A stretch of DNA of 64,000 nt. Origin: Chryseobacterium taeanense. GTDB taxonomy: Bacteria; Bacteroidota; Bacteroidia; Flavobacteriales; Weeksellaceae. The position numbers were made by a program, and so were the translations under genes. The stretch lies in the NCBI RefSeq assembly GCF_900099685.1, contig NZ_FNDW01000005.1:186001-250000 (forward strand). Direction: 5' to 3'. The notes under the pieces were generated by a model. That model saw only the letters and a list, made by a program, of their open reading frames with translations, did not search any database and was not told the DNA's origin. Every line of letters starts with the position of its first letter. Within the stretch, counting starts at the first letter, position 1. Of the stretch, positions 55,319 through 64,000 are shown in pieces.

Positions 55319-55957
55319 ATGAGAATCACACAAAATTACTTAGAACAACTGGAGCTAAACCAACTTTCGGAGCTTGCAAAATTCGTAGTAGAAGAAAATT
55401 TCAATCATCATTGTGATGAGGATATTGCAGCGATACACAGTTTTAATCAAGATATATTGAATACATATTATGAAGAACTAAGTTATTTTGAAGATTCTAA
55501 AACTTTTGTTTCCAAGGATGAAGGCGGAAATTTTTACGGATCAATCAGGCTGATTAAATGGAATTATAAAATACAACTTCCAATACAAAAATTATTCAAT
55601 ATTAATTTATTGGAAATCATAAAGCAAAAAAGTATTTCTTCCGTATGGCATATCGGTAGGTTTGCAACAAGTAAGAATAATTCAGATCGCTTTTTATTTA
55701 AAAAACTGATGATGTATGCTATAGCGCCTATATGTACATCCAGTAATAGTATTGGATTTGCAGAATGTGACAATAAACTTTTAAGAGCAATGAACTTAAT
55801 GGGAATACAAACAGAAACTTTAGGTAATTCTATTACCTACTTGGGATCGGAAACCATTCCAATATCAATTGAAAAAGAAGGTGTAATAGATTTTTTTAAT
55901 ACAAATTATAATTTACTAGACACTAACTATTTGGATCAACTGACGAGAAATCAATAA
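55319..55957 (+). CDS. FeeM/LuxI-like GNAT N-acyltransferase
   Basis: A 212-aa protein of the autoinducer-synthase/N-acyl amino acid synthase branch of GNATs. Key segments are SVWHIGRFATSKNNS (about 111-125), matching the W-E-x-S-R-F-A signature of LuxI enzymes but with His for the usual Glu, and CDNKLLRAMNLMGIQTETLG followed by YLGSETIPISI (about 150-183). These enzymes transfer fatty acyl groups from ACP or CoA to an amine. The next gene, 4 bp downstream, encodes an NHLP-type peptide, and FeeM-like GNATs that acylate Lys/Orn side chains of such peptides define the selidamides. I therefore prefer peptide lipidation, with small-molecule autoinducer synthesis as the alternative. Confidence 0.7.
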   Translation: MRITQNYLEQLELNQLSELAKFVVEENFNHHCDEDIAAIHSFNQDILNTYYEELSYFEDSKTFVSKDEGGNFYGSIRLIKWNYKIQLPIQKLFNINLLEIIKQKSISSVWHIGRFATSKNNSDRFLFKKLMMYAIAPICTSSNSIGFAECDNKLLRAMNLMGIQTETLGNSITYLGSETIPISIEKEGVIDFFNTNYNLLDTNYLDQLTRNQ

Positions 55958-55961
55958 TATA

Positions 55962-56216
55962 ATGAAACTTACTGAAGAACAAAGAAAGGGACAAAGGATA
56001 TTATTTAAAATAATACGCGAAGCATGGGAAAATGAGAGCTTTAAGAAAGCACTTATTGATAATCCAGAAGAAACAATATCAAAGTTTTTAGGACAAAAAA
56101 TACCTTTTAGAAAAAAAATAATAGTTACCGATCAGTCTAATCAAGATTATTTATATATAAATATTCCAATCAAACCAAATGATAAGGATGTTGATGACCA
56201 TTTATTTAATGAATAG
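55962..56216 (+). CDS. NHLP-type (nitrile hydratase-like leader) precursor-like peptide
   Basis: An 84-aa acidic protein. The pattern IREAWENESFKKALIDNPEE, then FLGQKIP, a beta segment KKIIVTDQSN and YLYINIP, follows the NHLP leader consensus (A-W-x-D-x-F-x-x-x-L-x-x-D-P, L-G-x-x-x-P, V-x-x-D, L-P). Only about 15 residues (IKPNDKDVDDHLFNE) follow and there is no Gly-Gly cleavage site, Cys, or Ser/Thr-rich core. The Lys residues of the tail are possible acylation sites for the GNAT encoded 4 bp upstream. A RiPP precursor or carrier-like scaffold is inferred. Confidence 0.65.
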   Translation: MKLTEEQRKGQRILFKIIREAWENESFKKALIDNPEETISKFLGQKIPFRKKIIVTDQSNQDYLYINIPIKPNDKDVDDHLFNE

Positions 56217-56265
56217 ATGATTATAAAAAGAGCTAAATAAAGTGTATTTATATATAATCATACTA

Positions 56266-56285
56266 AACCACTAATTTGTGTAGCA
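56266..56285. promoter_or_regulatory. Degenerate third palindrome site
   Basis: AACCACTA-ATTT-GTGTAGCA keeps 5 of 8 and 6 of 8 arm positions of the palindrome. It stands just upstream of a TTG (56287) and a TATCTTTG -7 box (56306-56313), in the 353-bp gap before the TonB-dependent receptor gene. Nothing else is recognised in this gap. Confidence 0.35.
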
Positions 56286-56569
56286 GTTGTGATATTTTAA
56301 GTAAATATCTTTGGATTGTGAAAGTTAATGAAATTTAGCTGTTTAAAAGAAGCTTAGATAACTTAAAAAATTAAATTGAAATGAATATCCTTTTTTATAA
56401 AATGAGAAAAAACTAAAAGAATATCATTGTGTTGATGATTAAACACTTTTAAGATTATTTCTTTAAATATAAAATTCGTAAAATTTTTTCAATAAACTGA
56501 TTTTTTAAAATTCATAAAAATATTGCCTACTAAAAATTAATAATTATACAATTAAGATTCCAAGTTAAC

Positions 56570-58789
56570 ATGAAAATACAAAAAACACAGCTTATTCTTC
56601 TTTTTCTTACTTTGGGTACAATTACGTATGCACAAAAAGCTAAGAAAGATACTATAGAAAGTATCCAGGAAGTTACATTAATTAAAAGAGCATTTGTAAA
56701 GAAAAATGATAGATATGTTTTTGATGTTGCACAATCTCCATTAGCAAAGGGAAACAATGGTTTTGATCTACTCAAAAGTTCTCCAATGGTTTCCAGTATT
56801 GATAATAAAAACTTAACAATTTTAGGTAAATCTAACGCTGTCATCTATATTAATGGTAAAAAATCGCAACTAAACGGTGAGTCCTTATTAGAATTACTTA
56901 AAAATACACCAGGTGAAAATATTTCGAAGATTGAAATAATAACTGTTCCTGGAAGTGAGTTTAACGTTGGTGCAAATGATGGAATCATCAATGTAGTGAT
57001 GAAAAAAAGAACTTCAGACGGAATAAACGGAACATTGAGAATGACAAATAATCAAGGTTATTATAACAACCCATCTTCCAGCGTATCTGTGAATTACAGA
57101 AAAAATAAGCTTGGTATTAATGTCAATACAAATTATTCTCAATATACTTTAAGACAGGCTTTTGTGTTTTCTAACGGAAATCAACAAAACTTTACAACAT
57201 CGGAAGGTTATATTATGGTTCCTACCAAAAGCTTCGGAGGAAATTTTGATGTTAATTATGACCTAAACGATCATCACTTTCTGTCCCTCTCTTTTGATTC
57301 GCGCGAAGGAAACAGAAACGGACAGATTACAGATCTCGTTAATAATGAGTACAGCTTCAATGGAAGTGGTTTTAATCTTAACAGAAACAGAACTTTATCC
57401 AATACAGATGAAACCTCTGCAAGTAATTCGGCTAACCTGAACTATGAGTGGAAAACTGATGATAATGGCAGTAATTTTAATGCCAATATAGCTTACCTTC
57501 ATTATACAAATAAAAATCATGCATACAATAACATTTATTCCATTAATGATCAGAATGAAAATATTACACGTATAAAAGCTTTTAATCAGTCAATCCCTCA
57601 AATTATCGATAACTTTTCAGGAACATTAGATTATGCAAAAAAGTTTAAAGATGAGCTTTCTCTTTCTGTAGGTGGAAATTTTAATTCTACAAAAACAGAT
57701 AATGATACTCGTTTTACTGATTTTGTAAGTGGGAATTTTGTAGAAAACCAGCAGCAGTCTAATCATTTTATTTATAATGAAAAAATAACGGGGCTTTATG
57801 CAACTTTGGCAAAGACATTTAATGAGAAATTCTCAGGGAAAATAGGTTCAAGAATAGAGTTTACCAATGCAACAGGTGATGTGGTGAATAAAAATGAGAG
57901 TTTTACAAATAACTACAGTAATATTTTGCCTTATCTGAATTTCAATTATGAGATTAATAAAGATCACAATATTTCATATACTTTTTCAAGCAGGGTAAGC
58001 AGACCTTCTTTCTGGGCAATTAATCCTACAAGAATTTATCTTACACAAAATAATTACGCTCAGAATAACCCGTTCATAAAAGCATCATCTTACTATAGTC
58101 AGGAATTGAATTATATGTATAAAAGTGCTTATTTTCTGACATTGGATTATATGTATGTAAAAGATGCTCAAGGACAGGTTCCTCTACAGAGAACTTTACC
58201 GGATGGCACGGTGCAGATTCGATATCTTGGTACAAATTACGGAGACCACACACAGTTGACAGCAACAGTGGGATTACAAAAACAGTTTTTCAAAAATATA
58301 TGGAATGTAAACGGATATTTTAATTTCTATTATGTTACATACAAAGGAAATGTAGACACAGATCCTACAACCGGGGATGTTTTTTCTCCTTATATTTTAG
58401 ATCTTAAAAAAACATACGCATTTTTTCAGATTAATAACAGTATAAGACTTTCTTCCAAAAAAGACTGGTTTGTAGATGTCAATTACTTTTATCAGACACG
58501 AAGACAAATAGAATACGGAAAGCAGATTAAATTATCTTCATTGGATATTGGAATAAAGAAAATATGGGATGACTGGACGGTTATGATTAAAGCCAGCGAT
58601 ATCTTTAGAAACTTCATTTTTGCAATTGATAATCTTCAGACCAATACGGGATCTTTTAATAATGTTTATCAGAATCAATATAACAGACAGGTTACTTTAA
58701 CAGTAACTTACAATTTCGGAAATCAGAAAGTAAAGAGGATAAGAGATGTTGAAAGTGCTGATAATTCTATAAAATCCAGAACAAAATAA
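56570..58789 (+). CDS. TonB-dependent receptor-like outer-membrane protein
   Basis: A 739-aa protein with a signal peptide (about 1-21, ending TYAQ), a plug domain (about 45-145; VIYINGKKSQLNGESLLELL, NISKIEIITVPGSEFNVGAN) and a large beta barrel rich in alternating aromatic strands to the C-terminus, of the outer-membrane beta-barrel type common in Bacteroidetes. It lacks the usual N-terminal carboxypeptidase-regulatory-like domain, opening instead with a short TonB-box-like DTIESIQEVTLI. Position between the peptide gene and the NRPS suggests uptake or efflux of the product of this locus, for example a siderophore-like or lipopeptide compound. Confidence 0.8.
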   Translation: MKIQKTQLILLFLTLGTITYAQKAKKDTIESIQEVTLIKRAFVKKNDRYVFDVAQSPLAKGNNGFDLLKSSPMVSSIDNKNLTILGKSNAVIYINGKKSQLNGESLLELLKNTPGENISKIEIITVPGSEFNVGANDGIINVVMKKRTSDGINGTLRMTNNQGYYNNPSSSVSVNYRKNKLGINVNTNYSQYTLRQAFVFSNGNQQNFTTSEGYIMVPTKSFGGNFDVNYDLNDHHFLSLSFDSREGNRNGQITDLVNNEYSFNGSGFNLNRNRTLSNTDETSASNSANLNYEWKTDDNGSNFNANIAYLHYTNKNHAYNNIYSINDQNENITRIKAFNQSIPQIIDNFSGTLDYAKKFKDELSLSVGGNFNSTKTDNDTRFTDFVSGNFVENQQQSNHFIYNEKITGLYATLAKTFNEKFSGKIGSRIEFTNATGDVVNKNESFTNNYSNILPYLNFNYEINKDHNISYTFSSRVSRPSFWAINPTRIYLTQNNYAQNNPFIKASSYYSQELNYMYKSAYFLTLDYMYVKDAQGQVPLQRTLPDGTVQIRYLGTNYGDHTQLTATVGLQKQFFKNIWNVNGYFNFYYVTYKGNVDTDPTTGDVFSPYILDLKKTYAFFQINNSIRLSSKKDWFVDVNYFYQTRRQIEYGKQIKLSSLDIGIKKIWDDWTVMIKASDIFRNFIFAIDNLQTNTGSFNNVYQNQYNRQVTLTVTYNFGNQKVKRIRDVESADNSIKSRTK

Positions 58790-59009
58790 TTTCAACGATA
58801 AAGTGATCTTAAAGCTGCATTCTTTATTGTAGCCAGGGATTTTTGTGCCATATTTTTTAAAAAAAACCTGAATTTTAAGTATTTAAATTATTGATAATTA
58901 GTTGCTTGTAATAATTCATTGTTTTTCGCTGGAAAATAGATTGTTCTTTTAAAATTACAGTTTCTGCTTAAGGAAATTCTAAAAACTAACCCATTCAAAA
59001 AACACCAAT

Positions 59010-62000
59010 ATGCTATCAGAAAGAATATTGCCTAATATTAAAACACTAATTCAATTATTAGAAATAAGAAAAAAATCATATTCATTAGGTATTACATGTA
59101 TCGAAGGTGGAGATGAAGAGAATTTTCTGTCATATCATGAATTGTATGATCAAGCACTTAAAGCACTTCATTACCTGCAAAGCAAAGGCTTAAAGCCTGG
59201 AAGTGAGCTTGTTTTTCAGATTGATAATAATCAGATTTTTGTTACTGTTTTTTGGGCATGTATTTTAGGAGGTATTTATCCGGTTCCTCTTACAGTAGGT
59301 ACTAATGAAGATCATAAAAATAAATTATTAAACATTTGGCCTGTCTTAAATGATCCTTTTCTTATAATCTCCGAACATAATTTTAAAAAATCAGATCTGC
59401 TGTCAAAAACGGACATATTAGGAGATATTGAGGAAAAGATAGTTTATCAGGAAAATATAATGTCTTCAGAAGATTTCGGTTCTGTTCACAACGTAGAGGA
59501 AGATGATATTGCATTTATACAGTTTTCTTCCGGTTCTACAGGAAATCCAAAAGGAGTAATGCTTACTCATAAAAATTTAATAACCAACGTAAGAGCAATC
59601 AGTGAGGCTTCAGGATACTCAGATGCAGACAAAATGATAAGCTGGATGCCTCTTACTCATGATATGGGACTTATTGGCTTTCATATCAATCCATTATTTA
59701 TTGGGATGTCTCAATATCTTATTCCTACAAATGTTTTTGTAAGAAGACCTTCTTTGTGGTTGCAAAAAGCAGATGAACATCAATGTACTATTTTGTGTTC
59801 TCCCAATTTTGGATATAATTATACTTTAAAGCATTTTAACCGCGATAATGATACTTTGGATCTTTCTTCCGTAAGGTTGATTTATAATGGAGCAGAACCT
59901 GTATCTATAAATATCATCCAGGAGTTTCTGGAAGTATTTTGCCAATACGGATTGGATGAAAATGCGATACGTCCTGTTTATGGTTTGGCTGAAGCGAGTC
60001 TTGCAGTATCGATTCCTGATATGAATGATAAGATTACCTACTTCAGTTTTTCCAGAGATCACCTGAATTTCGGAGATAAAGTAGTAATCACCCAAGAAAA
60101 TGAAAATTCTCTTTCTTTTGTAAATGTGGGAAAAGCAATCAATTATTGTCAGGTAAGAATTACAGATGAGTACAATAATCCTGTTGATGAAGAAATTATA
60201 GGTGAAATACAGATTAAAGGTGATAACGTTACAGGCGGATATTATAATAATGTATCAGAAACCGAAAATATTATTACTTCTGATAAGTGGGCGAGAACAG
60301 GTGATTTAGGATTCATTAAAAACGGATCTTTGTACGTAACCGGAAGAATGAAAGATATTATTTTCATTAACGGGCAAAACTATTATCCGCATGATATTGA
60401 AAGAGTAGCTGAAGCAGTTGAAAGTATAGAACTTAATAAGATTGTTGCAGTAGGTCATTACAATGAAACAGCGCAGAAAGAAGAGATCATCACTTTTGTA
60501 TTTCACAGAGGAAACCTGGAAAACTTTATTCCAATTGCTAAGGAATTAAAATCAAAGATAAATATTGAAATGGGAATTGATATAGACAGGGTTATTCCTG
60601 TAAAAGATATTCCCCGTACAACAAGTGGTAAACTTCAGAGGTTTAAATTGTTGAATGACTTCAAAAAAGGAAAATTTGAAGAAATACAAAACCGCTTCGC
60701 CGAAGTAATAAGTAAGATAAAGACGGAAGAAAAAGAAGAACCGGCAAATGAAACTGAACAATATATATTAGATATCTGGAAAAAGATTCTTAAGCAAGAA
60801 TCTTTAGGAGTTACCGACAAGTTTTTTGAATCGGGAGGTAATTCACTTAAGGCTGCAGAATTATCCATGATTTTATTTAAAGAACTGCAGGCTGAACTTC
60901 CTATTAGTACACTTTATACATATCAGACTGTAAAAGAACTAGCAGCCATTATACAAAAACTTGAAAAGAAAGCTTATATAAGCATTCCTAAAATTGAATC
61001 TGAACTGTATCCATTGGCTTCGACGCAAAAGAGACTGTATTATGCTTGGGAAATGGATCAGCAATCTACCGCATACAATACTCCTTTAGCATTAAAGATT
61101 AAAGGGAATATAGATATTCTTAAATTGAATAAAGCTGTGGGGCAAATCATCAAAAAGCATGATGCTTTAAGAATAACATTTGAGAACCATTCCGAGCCTG
61201 CTTTTAAGATCAATGAAATAATAATCCCTGAAATCGTACAGCATGACAATGTCTCATTAGAAATAAATTCTTTATTAAGAGACAGTGTACGTCCGTTTGA
61301 TCTTATTAATGGACCTTTATTCAGAATAGAAATTTTTAAAGATGAAACTGAAACAATATTATTTTTAGATTTTCATCATATCATCTCAGATGGTTTATCC
61401 ATTTACAATTTTCTTAATGAATTGATGATAGCATATGATGGCAAAGAACCTGAACAGTACTCTGTAGGTTACGGTGATTTTTCTTATTGGGAAAAAGATT
61501 ATCTGAAGTCTGATACTCTGAATGAGCAGAAAGAATTTTGGATGAAAGAGCTGGAAGGAGAATTACCTGTGCTGGATTTTCCTTTAGATTTTCCACGTCC
61601 TTCTTTACTTGATTATAACGGACAAAGGTTAGAGTTTGTTATTGATAAGAAAAAATCTGACCAACTGAAGAAAATTGCTCTTGAACATAAATGTACATTA
61701 CATGTTCTGCTTTTTTCAATATACAATATTCTTGTTGCCAAATATACCGGGAAACAAGATATTATTGTAGGAATTCCTGTAGCAGGACGTAAACATCCCG
61801 ATTTACAAACAACTCAGGGAATGTTCGTGAACAATCTTGCGGTAATCAATACAATTGATCCGGCTGAAACTTTAGAATCTTTCCTGAAGAAAGTTAATAG
61901 TAAAGTTGAAAAAGTTCTTCTTAATCAGGAATACCCTTTTTCTTCATTATTGGAAGAGTTGGATTATCAGAGAGACAGCAGCAGAAATCCTATTTTTGAT

Positions 62001-64000
62001 ACAATGTTTGTTTATCAGAATATGGGCTTTCCTGATTATACTCCAAATGATTTTTCTTTTTCAAGATATTTCTTTGATTCAGGAACATCAAAGTTTGATA
62101 TCTCAATGGAAGTATTTGATTATGAAGAATCTCTTAAATATTATATAGAATATGCTACTCATCTTTTCAGAAAAGAAACTATTCTTGAATTTCAGAAACA
62201 TTTTGAAATACTGACAAATAAGATCATTTCAGATTCGCAGTGTCGATTACAAGATATCATTTTGCTTAGCGAAGAAGATTACAAACAACATATTATTGAT
62301 TTTAATGATACGAAATTAGCATATCCTAAGCAAAAAACAGTTGTAGATTATATTGAAGAACAGGCACAGAATAAACCAGATAAAATAGCTTTACGATTTG
62401 AAAATCAAAATATTAATTATTCTGAACTTAATACAAAAGCAGATCAGTTATCCTGTCTTCTGGATTATAAAGGAATCAAAGAAGGGGACATCATAGGAAT
62501 TCTGATGAAAAGATCTCCGGAATTTATAATTTCCATGTTGGCAATTCTAAAATCGGGAGCTACTTTCCTTCCTCTGGATAGTGATTTGCCGGAAGACAGA
62601 TTACATTTTATCTTGCAAAATAGCGGAAGTGTAATGGTTATCACTGATCAGAATCACAAAATCCTTATTCCGGATGATATTCAGACTTTAATATATGAAG
62701 AAGCAATTTGTCATCAGAATGAAATAAAAAAAAATAAAAAGCTGTATAATTCTGAATCAACAGCTTACGTAATTTACACTTCGGGTACAACAGGCAAACC
62801 AAAAGGAGTAATGATCTCTCAAAAATCATTACTTAATTATACACTTTGGGCTGCAGAAAAGTATATTAATGAAAGAGAAGTAAGTTTTCCATTTTTTACT
62901 TCTGTTTCCTTTGATCTTACGATTACATCTTTGTTTACTCCGCTTATAACGGGAAATACAGTTATTGTCTATCAGGAAGACCCGCACAATATGCTCATCG
63001 AAAAAGTAATTTTCGAAAATCAGTCGGATATCATTAAACTTACTCCTTCGCATCTTAAGATAGTTGATCAGCTGGATCTTAAATCTTTAAACGAAATCTC
63101 TGTCAAAACATTTATTGTAGGAGGTGAAGAATTAGAACAATCGCTTGCTCAGAGAATTTCTACAAAATTCGGATCTAAAATAGAAATTTATAATGAATAT
63201 GGTCCTACAGAAGCTACAGTCGGATGTATGATTTATCAGTTTAATCCTCAGGATTCTTATATGACGGTTCCAATTGGTGTTCCTATTTATAATACACAGA
63301 TTTATCTTCTTGATGAATACCTGAAACCTGTTCCTGCTGGCGTAAAAGGAGATCTTTATATCGCAGGAGACGGATTAGCGCAAGGATATCTGAATAATGA
63401 AGCTTTAACTCAGGAAAGATTTATTGATAATCCTTTTGTTGAGAGTACAAAAATGTATAGATCAGGAGATACAGCCAGAAGACTTTCGGATAATATGCTG
63501 GAATATATCAATCGTACAGATAATCAGGTTAAGATAAACGGATACAGAGTTGAGCTTTTAGAAATCGAAAACAGTATTAAACAGAACACTCAGATAAAAC
63601 ATGTTGTTGTGATATGTAACAATACGAATGGTGGTTCAAAGAAACTGGAAGCGTATTATTTATCACCTTCTGATCTACACATAGATTCTCAGGCTTTAAA
63701 AAACATACTTTCCGCGGTATTACCTCATTATATGATACCTGCAGTCTTTGTTGCGGTGGATGAAATACCGTTGACAAAAAACGGTAAGGTAGATCACTCA
63801 AAACTTATACAGTTGGGTTCTGCAAAAGCGGTTGTAAATAAAACAATCCCTGCCAACAAAATGCAGGAAATTTGTGCAGAAATATGGATGCAGCTCTTTA
63901 ATGAAGAAAATATTTCCATTACCGACAATTTTTACGAATTGGGAGGAGACTCTATCAAAGCTGTGCAGATATCATCAAGATTATTGGAAAGAGGAATCGT
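59010..64000 (+). CDS. Lipo-initiating nonribosomal peptide synthetase (partial, 3' end beyond window)
   Basis: The open frame from ATG 59010 runs off the window (1663 codons seen). Domains in order: acyl-AMP ligase (about 1-570; FSSGSTGNPKGVMLTHKNL about 172-190, YGLAEASLAV about 324); PCP 1 (FFESGGNSLKAAE, about 606-618, carrier Ser); condensation (about 670-1100; HHIISDG about 790); adenylation (about 1110-1590; YTSGTTGKPKGVM about 1254, NEYGPTEATVGCM about 1393, NGYRVELLEIE about 1511); PCP 2 (LGGDSIKAVQ, about 1644), cut by the window end. Residues lining the A-domain pocket read D-L-T-K-I-G-E-V-G, close to the known Asn code. It should attach a fatty acyl group and then Asn. The product class is a lipopeptide. 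Confidence 0.88.
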   Translation, partial: MLSERILPNIKTLIQLLEIRKKSYSLGITCIEGGDEENFLSYHELYDQALKALHYLQSKGLKPGSELVFQIDNNQIFVTVFWACILGGIYPVPLTVGTNEDHKNKLLNIWPVLNDPFLIISEHNFKKSDLLSKTDILGDIEEKIVYQENIMSSEDFGSVHNVEEDDIAFIQFSSGSTGNPKGVMLTHKNLITNVRAISEASGYSDADKMISWMPLTHDMGLIGFHINPLFIGMSQYLIPTNVFVRRPSLWLQKADEHQCTILCSPNFGYNYTLKHFNRDNDTLDLSSVRLIYNGAEPVSINIIQEFLEVFCQYGLDENAIRPVYGLAEASLAVSIPDMNDKITYFSFSRDHLNFGDKVVITQENENSLSFVNVGKAINYCQVRITDEYNNPVDEEIIGEIQIKGDNVTGGYYNNVSETENIITSDKWARTGDLGFIKNGSLYVTGRMKDIIFINGQNYYPHDIERVAEAVESIELNKIVAVGHYNETAQKEEIITFVFHRGNLENFIPIAKELKSKINIEMGIDIDRVIPVKDIPRTTSGKLQRFKLLNDFKKGKFEEIQNRFAEVISKIKTEEKEEPANETEQYILDIWKKILKQESLGVTDKFFESGGNSLKAAELSMILFKELQAELPISTLYTYQTVKELAAIIQKLEKKAYISIPKIESELYPLASTQKRLYYAWEMDQQSTAYNTPLALKIKGNIDILKLNKAVGQIIKKHDALRITFENHSEPAFKINEIIIPEIVQHDNVSLEINSLLRDSVRPFDLINGPLFRIEIFKDETETILFLDFHHIISDGLSIYNFLNELMIAYDGKEPEQYSVGYGDFSYWEKDYLKSDTLNEQKEFWMKELEGELPVLDFPLDFPRPSLLDYNGQRLEFVIDKKKSDQLKKIALEHKCTLHVLLFSIYNILVAKYTGKQDIIVGIPVAGRKHPDLQTTQGMFVNNLAVINTIDPAETLESFLKKVNSKVEKVLLNQEYPFSSLLEELDYQRDSSRNPIFDTMFVYQNMGFPDYTPNDFSFSRYFFDSGTSKFDISMEVFDYEESLKYYIEYATHLFRKETILEFQKHFEILTNKIISDSQCRLQDIILLSEEDYKQHIIDFNDTKLAYPKQKTVVDYIEEQAQNKPDKIALRFENQNINYSELNTKADQLSCLLDYKGIKEGDIIGILMKRSPEFIISMLAILKSGATFLPLDSDLPEDRLHFILQNSGSVMVITDQNHKILIPDDIQTLIYEEAICHQNEIKKNKKLYNSESTAYVIYTSGTTGKPKGVMISQKSLLNYTLWAAEKYINEREVSFPFFTSVSFDLTITSLFTPLITGNTVIVYQEDPHNMLIEKVIFENQSDIIKLTPSHLKIVDQLDLKSLNEISVKTFIVGGEELEQSLAQRISTKFGSKIEIYNEYGPTEATVGCMIYQFNPQDSYMTVPIGVPIYNTQIYLLDEYLKPVPAGVKGDLYIAGDGLAQGYLNNEALTQERFIDNPFVESTKMYRSGDTARRLSDNMLEYINRTDNQVKINGYRVELLEIENSIKQNTQIKHVVVICNNTNGGSKKLEAYYLSPSDLHIDSQALKNILSAVLPHYMIPAVFVAVDEIPLTKNGKVDHSKLIQLGSAKAVVNKTIPANKMQEICAEIWMQLFNEENISITDNFYELGGDSIKAVQISSRLLERGI

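Noticed and set aside
55319..55957. Calling the GNAT a true LuxI AHL synthase
   Set aside because: The catalytic-region Glu is replaced by His, the regulator lacks an autoinducer-binding domain, and the NHLP-type peptide gene directly follows, so peptide acylation fits at least as well.
1..64000. CRISPR arrays, insertion sequences, tRNA or rRNA genes
   Set aside because: No regular repeat-spacer pattern, transposase frame or cloverleaf was seen; the repeats present are irregularly spaced and tied to the eCIS region.

Overview
The window looks like chromosomal DNA of a Flavobacteriales/Weeksellaceae bacterium of the Chryseobacterium type. It is AT-rich, has three proteins with type IX secretion (T9SS type B) C-terminal sorting domains, Bacteroidetes-style -7 boxes (TAnnTTTG) close to several starts, and RND/LytTR/AraC housekeeping genes typical of that group. 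No tRNA, rRNA, CRISPR array or transposase was recognised.

Layout. (1) 0-3 kb: nucleotide/RNA housekeeping genes (rdgB, rnz, a TIGR02757 protein, a DUF1003-like protein with a long heptad coiled coil). (2) 3.2-11.9 kb: three tandem paralogous secreted adhesin-like proteins with a choice-of-anchor L domain, Ig/PKD-like repeats and a T9SS type B signal. (3) 12-31.4 kb: an accessory region of an extracellular contractile injection system (eCIS). It holds a 1332-aa effector with a nuclease-like tip and SUKH-like immunity gene, two decayed spare toxin/immunity cassettes that begin with a copy of the effector's own pre-toxin segment, a family of fibre-like proteins sharing an N-terminal module, the eCIS AAA+ ATPase, a u-spanin-like lipoprotein plus GH24 lysozyme, and three tail fibres. 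Sheath, tube and baseplate genes are absent here. Two unexplained repeat families run through this region: a CTGCAACTACAG leader element (5 copies) and a ~260-nt element in 3 copies that looks like a structured RNA with a long closing stem. (4) 31.8-37.4 kb: operon of a sorbitol-dehydrogenase-type small subunit, a GMC oxidoreductase, a ferritin-like protein and an unknown protein. (5) 37.8-52.5 kb: BCCT transporter, DapB-like protein, SDR, AraC regulator, S12 serine hydrolase, LytS/LytTR two-component pair, SMR pump and an RND efflux operon. (6) 53.5-64 kb: a probable natural-product locus: ThiF/E1-like enzyme, PAS-LuxR regulator, a FeeM/LuxI-like GNAT directly followed by an NHLP-type leader peptide gene, a TonB-dependent receptor, and a lipo-initiating NRPS (acyl-AMP ligase, PCP, C, A, PCP) running off the window. 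The same 20-bp palindrome (AACTACAC-N4-GTGTAGTT) stands before the E1-like gene and before the GNAT gene, suggesting one regulon, perhaps driven by the LuxR-type protein between them.

The two most promising undescribed systems are the eCIS effector locus with displaced toxin cassettes and repeated RNA-like elements, and the LuxR-controlled GNAT/NHLP/E1 locus beside the NRPS, which resembles a lipidated RiPP (selidamide-like) pathway. All functions were read from sequence alone; no searches were run.
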